Source: Mytilus californianus
Taxonomy: Eukaryota; Mollusca; Bivalvia; Mytilida; Mytilidae
Length of the DNA stretch: 64,000 bases
NCBI RefSeq assembly: GCF_021869535.1
Contig: NW_026262734.1
Coordinates: forward strand, 81,592,339 to 81,656,338
Reading direction: 5' to 3'
Of this stretch, positions 55,606 to 64,000 are shown piece after piece. The notes beneath the pieces were generated by a model that saw only the letters and a list, made by a program, of their open reading frames with translations, did not search any database and was not told the DNA's origin. A program made the position numbers and the translations under genes. Each line of letters starts with the position of its first letter. Position 1 is the stretch's first letter.

Positions 55606-56770
55606 ATAAGAATAAGAATAGGAATATTTATTGAATCCAATTAAAAGGGCCCGTTTCCGATAATATACATATATATATATATATATAGTATTAATTATAC
55701 AGTAATTTTCAAGATATATTACATTGAAAATAAATGAATAAATAACTATACATCATACCAGATGGTGTTTGAAAATAAATAAAATAGAATATTAACCCTC
55801 TCTAATACATAAAACATAAACTAATTCACTTCTACGTGTATTTTTAGTTTCTGGAATGCAAATTTTCTCTTATTTCAAAACAGGTACTAATGAATCTTGA
55901 CACTGACAAATTAACATTTTTAGACTCACTAGACATCAACCAAATAAACTGTTCGTACTTTGGAATATCAGAGAAGTTTTTACATTGAATGCATGCTTCA
56001 TTAGGAATAAAATTCCTTTCCTTTTCGTATGCAGTGCATACCATTAAAAAATGAAACTCGTCTTCAACCTTCATATTTTTACACTAAAATTGAGAATGGA
56101 AATGGGGAATGTGTCAAAGAGACAACAACCCGACCAAAGAGCAGAAAACAGTCCACAAAATATTTAATCTTTATCGATTTTTTTATATCGACCTTTCTCA
56201 ATAGCTAACTGATGAGCACTGATTCTAAATTGAGTTACGCTTTTCCGATACTGAGATTTGTTAACTTTACATAAATATGCTTCCCTTTTGAAGATGTTTT
56301 AAAATTTAAAGTAAGTACGCAATTTTCCTTTGTTAACATTTGCATTATCGTCTATAGTATATTTCCAGTAAATCCTATATCTACAATCAAAATATTTTTA
56401 ACCTTTTCAATGTCAAAACTTTTCATATCAATACAATACATCTTAAAATATATACAATACTAGAATACCATGATGACTTATTACATTTGTGGGTGTCCAT
56501 ACTTGTGACAAGGGCTTGTTTTAACAAATGATCCACTTCTAAAGCATTTATTCTTTGCAAAAATTTTAATTCAAGAATAGAACAAATGATGTCAACAAGC
56601 AATGAACTACGACCTAGCTCCCCCATAATAGCAAAATTACTTGACTTTTCATTTACCCGAAGAATATATTCGTAAAATTTTAAACTAAAGTTCTCGCAAT
56701 CAAACTTACTAAATTTTTTCTCAATTTCAAAGAGGCAGTCTGTTAGACATTTCGAAAAATTAAAAGTACA
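55606..56770 (-). mobile_element. 5'-truncated LINE, C-terminal ORF2 remnant
   Basis: On the minus strand: FEIEKKFSKFDCENFSLKFY and AIMGELGRSSLLVDIICSIL (about 56735-56580), HKCNKSSWYSSIVYI, then FRISAHQLAIEKGRYKKID (about 56235-56165), then VEDEFHFLMVCTAYEKERNF and IWLMSSESKNVN (56074-55930). The order GELGR, W.S.I, FRIS.H.L.IE.GRY, VEDEFHFL.C is that of the far C-terminus of non-LTR retrotransposon ORF2. A TATTC-type tail lies at 55630-55608. The element is split by a Penelope-like 3' end at 56085-56153 and has frameshifts. Clade not assigned. Confidence 0.75.
56085..56153 (-). mobile_element. Solo Penelope-like 3' end inside the LINE
   Basis: AAAATTGAGAATGGAAATGG to CCGACCAAAGAGCAGAAAAC is the terminal 69 bp of the element at 50606. 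LINE coding text resumes on both sides. Confidence 0.85.
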
Positions 56771-58164
56771 AGTTGAACATGTGAAGTGTTTAAGTTATTG
56801 TCACTTCAACTTCATGGTTACATACCTTAACCAAAACTTCAACGTCACACTGGACGAATGAACAGCATAGCTAATGGACGGACGAACAGACCAGAAAACA
56901 TAATGCTCCCTTCTGTCGTTGGTTTCTAAATTTACATAAAAAAAACTCGAAGGGGTCCTCATTTATACAAGCGTAATTAAATAAGCTTACTGTTTCCATC
57001 TTGATTATTTAAAAAAAAATGCTAAATAAAACCAAAGAAATAGTATTAAATACTATAAAATTGGTATTACAAAAACAGAAACACCAACAGAAGATAACCA
57101 ATGTTTCATAAATCATTTGTTTGTATACATTGTGATAGTACTCTTGCTTGCTTTCAAAAAGTTAAAAGTTCATTATATGTTGATTTGTAATACAGGTCTT
57201 CTTACTATCTATTATCGGCAGCTGTTGTCTAAATACATACATGTTGCTATCACTTAGCATATTTTTAAAAAGACCAAACAAAACACAAAGTAGTGCAATG
57301 CCTATGTTTAATGAAAATAAAGGATTCTGATAAATAAATATGAGACATTTCATATTTGTTTAGTGTATATGGTGATTTAGAACTACTTTACCAAGAATAC
57401 AATATGCAAATATGTAACAACAAATAGTATAATTATCATTTTTGTCATTGCGATTTTTTCTACAGCAAAATCCGAAGGACACACTTCAAAATTGTTTATA
57501 CCGACTGTATCTTAAATAATTGAGGGTTTTTTTCCAACCGATCTAGTTAGCTTGTTTAACTCAATTTTATATTTCAACATTGCCATATTATCGGGAGGTT
57601 TGGCTAGCCTTAAAACTAGGTTCAATCCACCATTTTTTCTTAAAATGTCCTGTACCAAGTCAGGAATACGGCAGTTGTTATCTCATAGTCCGTTTCTATG
57701 TATGTTGGCGTTTGTTTTTGTAGCAGTTCAATGTTTCTGTTGTTCCGTTTTTTTCCTCTTATAGTTGATGTGTTTCCCTTAGTTTTGGTTTGTGACCCGG
57801 ACTTGTTTCAGATAAATCGATTTATGACTATTGAACAGCGGTATACTACTATTGGCTTTATCTATATAGTACTTTAAAATTTTAGTTTAATTAAGAAGAT
57901 AATTAGATATTTTGCCCAACTTGTATTATCAAAAACCTTGTTTTAAAAGTGTTTCTTTTTATAACTAAAAGATATTTTATATTCATGATACTATTATTAC
58001 AACGAGCATGAAATACAAATAGCGCAAGGAAACCTATAAAGGGGATTCAATGCCAAATCAAAGAATAGCTGTCTAAATTATATCATAATAAATTGAATTT
58101 TTGTTTAGGCACTTGTAACGTAATTTGTCACCTGAACAATATTGTTTCCGTTTAGTAAAGTTTA
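56771..58164. other. AT-rich stretch with one repeat, no gene recognised
   Basis: An R5-related copy occupies about 57585-57790 (GAGGTTTGGCTAGCC, CCTGTACCAAGTCAGGAATA). Elsewhere only short chance open frames occur. Confidence 0.5.
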
Positions 58165-58490
58165 AAAGATAGGCAAAAGATACCAAAGGGATATTCAAAC
58201 TCATAAGTCGAAAACAAATTCACAATGCTATGCCAAAAACGAAAAACGACGAAAAGACAAATAACAGTACACAAAACATAGAAAACTAAAGACTGACCAA
58301 TACAAACCCCTTAAAAAAGTAGAATAGAAATGGAAAGTTCACAATTGGGAAGCTGAAATCATCTTTTTTGTTGCAAAAGGTTGTAAAGCTTTGTTCTCAA
58401 CCAAACCCCCGACCAAAACCTTGGATGATCTCAGTTGCTCGGGAAGGGTAGGCAGATCCTGCTCCACATGCGACATCCGTCATATTACTT
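58165..58490 (-). repeat. Interspersed repeat family R1, reverse copy
   Basis: AAAGATACCAAAGGGATATT, TCATAAGTCGAAAACAAATT, and after a divergent part TTGGATGATCTCAGTTGCTC and ATCCTGCTCCACATGCGACA. A weaker fragment of the same family follows at about 58690-58850. Confidence 0.7.
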
Positions 58491-59329
58491 CTTTGAAATA
58501 CAACATGTACATTGATAAGTTATATCATGTGATTAGGCATCACACAATATCAGATTGGTAGTTGACTTTTTTCTAATCCTGAGAAATCACAAAACTAATA
58601 AACCATTCGCCAAGTTAATGGTCTAACCCTGAAACTTAAACGAAAGTGAAAATTTGAAATAGAAACACGTTTGTCATGACAAAGGATAGACAAGACAGTT
58701 ATCATTTTAACCAAACAGACATTGAAAAATTAAAAAGCACACAGAACAACAATTTAAACTTGAGCAAGAGCAACAGGAATCCTTTTAAACAAAACTAGGG
58801 TGGTCTTGAGTGCTCCGAAAGGAAAAAAGATCCTGCTCCCCATGTGTATAATGGTAACCTAGTTTGCATACAACGATTTCCTCTAGTAAACAAATAACAA
58901 AAAAACATACCAAAGAATGACATGGTGACTGTGATAACGCAATCTGGTCACCTGGACAACACCGACAGAAATACCAATGTGGGGAGGTGGATATCGGGTG
59001 TCAGATTGTTTAAATGAATTCATCCAATTTCAGCTTGAAATGTAAATTTGAACTTATTGAAAGATACAAAGCATAAATATCAAAATTCCTTAATTTGTTA
59101 GCGACTTCAACAAAAAATCCTATGACTATTGTATATGGGTCCGTAGGTGACTCGTTTTATTGAAAATGTTCTCCTCGTCCTATCACCGTCCTTACTGTAG
59201 ACATGATTCTCCATTACTTCAAAGATTCCTATTTGGCAAATCCTAACATTCTTATTTATTGTTTAATTTGTTTTGTCTTGAAAGCGCTTACTTGAAATAT
59301 CTGTTACTGGATGTTAAGAAATGAGGGGA

Positions 59330-59510
59330 CTGATGAGGGGGGTCTCATCACGATTCACGAGTTGATTTTTTTGTCAATCACGATACACAGAAAATAAATT
59401 TCCATGATCACAGATCACGAAAATATAAAAAAAAAAAATCTGTAAAAAAACGGATCACGATAGCGAAAATGCGCCGATCACGAAGAACGAAAATAACCCA
59501 TCAGGCCCCT
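59330..59510. repeat. Repeat built on ATCACGA words
   Basis: TCATCACGATTCACGAGTTG through GATCACGAAGAACGAAAATA contains at least six ATCACG-type words at irregular spacing in 180 bp. No coding capacity. Confidence 0.6.
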
Positions 59511-59770
59511 CAGAAATCTGACATTACCAATCAATTCCTTTTGACATAAAACATCTGTTTACTACACGTGCTAGCTCATGAAGGACGAAAGGACTTTAAT
59601 TTGCTAGATTGACAAGTATTTCTCAAAATAAAAGTATTGATGAAAGTAATTCATGCTGTAAATTAGATATAATTTCATTATAAAAATTTTGTTGTCGTTT
59701 ACTATTCAAATTAATAAAAACAAATCTTTATTGAATCCATTAGCTTGTCAAAATCATCTTCTAAAAGTAT

Positions 59771-59982
59771 TACTGTGGATTCATTAATATTCGTTGGATA
59801 CCGATTTTCGTGGATTTCGTGGGTACAGTGGAACCACGAATTTAAATGTTCAACAAATTACAAATTTTCTAAAAGAATGTATTCAGACTTTGCCAAAACC
59901 ACGAAATTAAATATCCACGAATATGCAAGTTTTTCTCAATCCACGAAAATTGGTACCCACGAAAATAAATGAATCCACAGTA
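59771..59982. mobile_element. Foldback MITE with TACTGTGGATTCATT termini
   Basis: TACTGTGGATTCATTAATAT at the left and AAATAAATGAATCCACAGTA at the right are inverted terminal repeats. The arms extend inward through CGATTTTCGTGGATT and AATCCACGAAAATTGG. Total 212 bp. I recognise the type as common in bivalves. The 75-codon open frame inside is fortuitous. Confidence 0.85.
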
Positions 59983-60294
59983 TGTGAGAATACAGTCTTT
60001 ATCAAATACATTAAGTTAGTACATTGATTCAGCCAGCAGGTTATCGTATGCATATGACCTATAATTTGTATCTTTTCCATGTAGTCGGAGTTATCACAAC
60101 ACGTGCGCAGTTAATAAGGATTAGAAAAAAATGAGAGTTCTAAACGAACACGGCCTTTACCTACAACCACCACCTATAGATACTTGAAACTATTGAATGC
60201 ATAAAATAATATGTTCAAACATTTATATAAATAGAACAGTATATTTTTCTGTAATGTGCCGATCTGATGAGTCAATCCATTTCCCACTTGATTT

Positions 60295-60485
60295 TACATT
60301 TGGTTCCTTTGTTGTGTTGTTACTTCACTGTTCAATGTTAGGATAGAGTTGAACATATTTATCCCCGCTTCATTCAGTATGTCCTTTTCCAAAACCAGGA
60401 GTCCGTTATGCTGTGGTTGTCGTTGGTTTTATAGCTTATGTTACTGTATATTACTTTTATAGTTGATCGGCCATAATTGTCTTAC
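60295..60485 (-). repeat. Interspersed repeat family R2, reverse copy
   Basis: TTGTTGTGTTGTTACTTCAC, ACATATTTATCCCCGCTTCA and GCTGTGGTTGTCGTTGGTTT mark it. Confidence 0.65.
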
Positions 60486-60509
60486 TATTTCTAGACCTTG
60501 TTGGTTAAA

Positions 60510-61000
60510 GCCTTTCATATAAATTTCATAAAAATCAGGATATGTAGGCATGGTGTGTTTTTGATATAAATAACATGATTATCAAAGGGACATTATTCAT
60601 GTAAAAAAATATTAATCGACACTGACTTTTGAATTGGTCCAAGACCTCGCTGATATAAACCTTTAATATGAGTTTCTTAAAAGTAAAAGTACAAATGTAA
60701 TCGCAACGTTCCATAGAATTTATATTGCCGAAGGACATAATTCTTGTTAGAATAATTGATCAGTGCTGATTTTCGAACTCGCACAAGGCATTGCCTACAT
60801 TAACCTTTGATATAATTTCATAAAAATCTTAGAGGAAATGTACGCTTGGGAGTTCTGTTAAATGCAATTTTCCATACGAGTTATATTTAATTCTAAGGGA
60901 CACAACTCCTTGAAAAAAATGTCTGCATTAATTTTGAACTCGTCTGAGATAAAGCTGATATAAACCTATATATTCCATAAAAAATGCCAAGAATTGTATT
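60510..61000. repeat. Degenerate tandem array, three units of about 160 bp
   Basis: AAGGGACATTATTCATG, GAAGGACATAATTCTTG and AAGGGACACAACTCCTTG recur, each followed by an AACTGACT/GCTGATT-like block, ATATAAACCT-like text and TTTCATAAAAATC-like text. Units are well diverged. Confidence 0.6.
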
Positions 61001-62044
61001 CTTGTGTCTTACATGCCTGTCAAACAGACATTCGGTATTTCTATTTTCTATGCATCGCTTTGCGCCAATACAAAATATTACCACACTTTTTTAAAACAAT
61101 CTGACAAATAAGCAAAAATATAAATTAATACCATGTCGGCTGAAAACAAATATATTCATATGCAAACTAGAACAACTACAAACTTTACCGAAATGTTGAA
61201 AGCCAAAAACGCAGGTGGTTTAGAAATTTACCTCTTTTCTCTGTTTGAATATCACCACAAAAAGAAAATTGTTCAACTTTGAAAACTGTATAGGCATTCC
61301 TCTAGAAAATCTAATTGTGTTTCCTATCTCACTATCTACTCTGAATAAACATGCTTACCCCAACCCACTTTTCAGTAAACATGGCAAAGCACCGTTGAAT
61401 TCGAGACATTTTGGATTTCGCACCGTAAAAGTTCAAAGCATTTCTTTATATTGCCAATGTAAAATATTTGAAGAAAAAAATAAATTATCAACCTACTAGA
61501 ATACCTTATTTTTTCATTCTGCCAGGTATCATGAAACAAGTGTATGGCTTTATTTTTACTTAATTCAGGTTTCACACCCCCATAAAATGTATATGTTTAT
61601 CTATTTGCAATTCCGTCGCTGCAACATTCAGTGTTTAACAGAAATAACATGTTAAAGTTTTCATCAACGTCTTACATGTGTTGTAAAAAAATGAAATGAA
61701 TCTATTTATTTATATCACTTTTTTTCTTTTGATAATATGTACCTTAAACTTTCGACTCTGTCTGTCTATATAAGAGTAATAGTCATGATATTGCATTAAA
61801 CAATTGGTAATGTTTTGATATAAAGACATGTTACAACAATAGTTCAACACACGTTATGAATTACTCATATACACTGTAAAATAAAACAAAATAAAAAAAA
61901 TATATACATAAGTGAATCATAAGACTAAAGTAGAAATTTGAATGAAATCTACATGTATAAGAGAAAAGTGACAAATTCTGTTGTCTATTCATTTGATCGA
62001 ATCATAAAGATTATGATCTTACAAGTTGTTTTTATTTTTTTATA
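61001..62044. other. AT-rich stretch, nothing recognised
   Basis: No exon, RNA gene or repeat assigned. The open frame at 61245-61499 (84 codons) shows no motif. Confidence 0.5.
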
Positions 62045-62215
62045 AAATTCCCTATGAAAAAAGACTTTACTTACATTGTTATGAATCACAGTTTTTTTAA
62101 AAATTCAGGAATAATCCGCCTAACTTCTATTTATGATAAAAACAAAAGTAACATTAACCGTTACCTTGATGAGATTTGCTCGTTAAATAATAAAGATTCT
62201 TTAAATGATCTGAGA
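62045..62215 (+). mobile_element. Penelope-like reverse transcriptase remnant
   Basis: CATTGTTATGAATCACAG and, further on, RYLDEICSLNNKDSL (plus strand, near 62157-62202) correspond to the LYCYESQ and RYLDDILALNNDDF segments of the larger copies. The second catalytic aspartate has become Glu. Confidence 0.65.
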
Positions 62216-62455
62216 AGTATATACCATTTCAGCTGGTCTTATGTTGTGATGTTTCACGACTGTGTCAGATAAGGCCTACAAACATGTTTAATCCCTTCAT
62301 GTTATAATGTGCCTGTCCTAAGTCCGGAACCTGTACTTATGTGGTTGATGAGGGTTGATGTGTATCATATTTGTTTTTGTCTATTGTTTTGAGCATAAAT
62401 CAGGTTTTCTTGTTTGAATTGTAATGTCGGGGACATTTATAGCTTGTGACACAGT
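62215..62455 (-). repeat. Interspersed repeat family R2, reverse copy
   Basis: TTATGTTGTGATGTTTCACG, AACATGTTTAATCCCTTCA and GTGCCTGTCCTAAGTCCGGA. It abuts the Penelope-like remnant. Confidence 0.65.
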
Positions 62456-62469
62456 TCGCGAAGGATATG

Positions 62470-62770
62470 TTCCAATTGTTCAAAATAATGTTGTAATCAC
62501 AATCCTGTCCTCTTTTCCCTGAATATGACCTACCGAACTAACATAATGATCAACATGACGGCTAACACATGTGGAGCAGGATCTGCTTACTCTTACTCAG
62601 CACCTGATAACACCGCCGATTTTTGGTGGAGTTCCTGTTGCTCAGTTTTTAGTTTTCTATATTGTGTTGTGTGTACTGATGTTTGTATGTTTGTCTTTTT
62701 CGTTTTTTGCCATGGCGTTTTTCTACTTTCGAATTCGAATGTCCATTTGATATCGTTCGCATCTTTTTAA
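62470..62770 (+). repeat. Interspersed repeat family R1, forward copy behind gene B
   Basis: Includes ACACATGTGGAGCAGGATCT, GGAGTTCCTGTTGCTCAG and TTTTTAGTTTTCTATATTGT, ending GATATCGTTCGCATC. It ends about 10 bp before the block homologous to the gene A 3' end. Confidence 0.75.
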
Positions 62771-63342
62771 GGCCAATAACTTTTATTTGAGTCATTTTTG
62801 AAAGAGGTTCTGATTTGACTATTTCCGTGATTTATTACTATGAAAGCTTTTTGAATAAAGTGTTATACGAGAGAAATTGGCATGATCGGGCATTTGGGTA
62901 CTAAAAACTTGAAGTGCCCTCTTTAATTGCCAGATACAGACTGCATGAACTTTGATCTACTATGCAATTTAATTTCTTCGAAGACGAAAATCTCTTTTGG
63001 CTTTTTTCCTCTTTGCGACAACATGTAAAGAGTGTAAGGAACTTGACTAACCAACGTTACAATTTGTTGCACTTAGAGTAGGACTGCATGCATTTTTAAC
63101 TAATGTGGTGTCCAATATACTTACGTCTATTGTGTCGTAAAGGCTTTTGTGAAATGCAAAAGTTTTTTGTTTTGTATGTGCTACTGCTTTATTTACTTTT
63201 TTTGCAGTAGGTTTAACACTTTTTGATTTCGTCATACGCATGCGTTTCTTAAGACAGTTTTTTATAACTAAAATTCCAAGTAAAACATTAATCACAGATG
63301 AAGCTCCAGAATATAACATAAGTAACTCTGTCTTTGATATAC
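62771..63342 (-). pseudogene. Gene B: paralogue of the last exon of gene A, with premature stop
   Basis: From acceptor TTATTAG| at 63344-63343 the reading GISKTELLMLYSGASSVINV continues LLGILVIKNCLKKRMRMTKS, matching the membrane helix and basic anchor of gene A residue by residue (KTELL, VLLGIL, NC.KKRM, KSK, .F..H.SLY..ID). It ends at TAG 63049-63047, where gene A has CGG. Beyond it, shifted-frame homology to the gene A tail continues (NCIVDQSSCS against NCTVDQSLCS) down to about 62790, including AATAAA at 62787-62782. Exons 1-5, if present, lie beyond 64000. It could still be a functional shortened receptor of 97 residues in this exon, but the decayed downstream homology favours a pseudogene. 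Confidence 0.75.
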
Positions 63343-63514
63343 CTAATAAATTAGAAAGATTTGTTATTACAGTAATCATTAGTCGATATAATCTGATTTA
63401 TATTTATTACTATTCAAACAAATTTAACAACACAATTTTGAATTTAGATTATCTCCTTTTATTGGAAAAAACTACAACTTTATAAAAGTTGTAATTAAAA
63501 AATGTAAAATTTCA

Positions 63515-63790
63515 TAGAAAAAAGAGACAGAAGATACCATGGGGAAAATCAAACAGACAAATCCATAGTCCCAATTCCCAAAAAATATAAACCAATAAGA
63601 CAAACATCAGTCCACAAAACACTACCCAGAAAATTAAAAATGTATCTGCACAGCTCTAAAAACTAGGGCGAGTTTTGCAGCATTAATAAAATAAAGTTAA
63701 AGTATATAGCAATACATTCACATATGATAAGAATGTCTGCAGGGGTTACATAAGCTGATCTTTAACAGGGCTACTAAACATCTGAAGTAT
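63515..63790 (-). repeat. R1-related block in gene B intron 5
   Basis: CAAACATCAGTCCACAAAAC and ATAGCAATACATTCACATAT correspond to 36045-36065 and 36147-36167 in gene A intron 5, in the same order. Confidence 0.6.
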
Positions 63791-64000
63791 TTTTAAGAAA
63801 AGAAATTAATAGTTCTTGGTATACTAGGACAAAATTCACTGTCTCAATGTTTTTCTAGTATTAAAAAGATATATATGAGAAAAAAAATAAAACTCTTATT
63901 TCGACTTAAATGTTAAGTTTGCAGACTTTCAGATTAAGTTAAGATTAAAATGAGAATTTATTTTATTAACTAGTGTTTTATCTTTCACCAATACTTATGA

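Noticed and set aside
55668..55690. AT dinucleotide run as a regulatory site
   Set aside because: Simple repeat in AT-rich DNA with no other support.
59745..59972. Plus-strand open frame of 75 codons
   Set aside because: It is the translation of a foldback MITE.

Overview
The window is animal nuclear DNA. It is AT-rich, intron-rich, and packed with short interspersed repeats and decayed retroelements. Several repeats, and the family of Penelope-like retroelements, are ones I recognise from mussel (Mytilus-type bivalve) genomes. I read it as a marine bivalve, most likely a mussel. That assignment rests on recall of repeat families, not on a search. There are no long intact ORFs, no rRNA and no CRISPR. 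The genes found are multi-exon and lie on the minus strand.

Three minus-strand loci could be assembled by hand from splice sites with matching phases. Gene A (49440 down to 34847) has six exons giving a 329-residue single-pass receptor: signal peptide, small cysteine-rich EGF-like ectodomain, one membrane helix, and a long tail holding an internal duplication. Gene B (right edge, 63342 down to 63050) is a paralogue of the last exon of gene A. It has an in-frame stop, and its 5' exons lie outside the window. Gene C (26959 down to 8489) has ten exons giving at least 309 residues: signal peptide, two cysteine-rich extracellular exons, a stalk, one helix split across two exons, and a short tail. 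Its last exon was not found. A fourth coding exon (7270 down to 6715) encodes a zinc-finger-like motif and an acidic tail.

The most striking mobile element occupies 50606-54918 on the minus strand. It is a Penelope-like element with a GIY-YIG endonuclease domain placed before the reverse transcriptase and partial pseudo-LTR copies at both ends. This is the layout of the N-terminal-endonuclease (Naiad) clade. The copy is dead through frameshifts and stops, but three in-frame TGA codons fall exactly where cysteines are expected in and before the endonuclease domain. That suggests descent from a selenocysteine-encoding lineage. Four further reverse-transcriptase remnants lie at 1-925, 1255-2360, 45165-45330 and 62045-62215. 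Two solo 3' ends of the same family lie at 34751-34831 and 56085-56153, the second interrupting a LINE remnant.

Layout: 1-2.4 kb Penelope-like fragments; 2.4-6.7 kb no gene seen; 6.7-27 kb zinc-finger exon and gene C with repeat-filled introns; 27-34.7 kb intergenic repeats, including a tandem pair with hairpin ends; 34.8-49.4 kb gene A with repeat-filled introns; 50.6-54.9 kb the Penelope-like element; 55.6-56.8 kb LINE; 57-62.8 kb repeats; 62.8-63.4 kb gene B.
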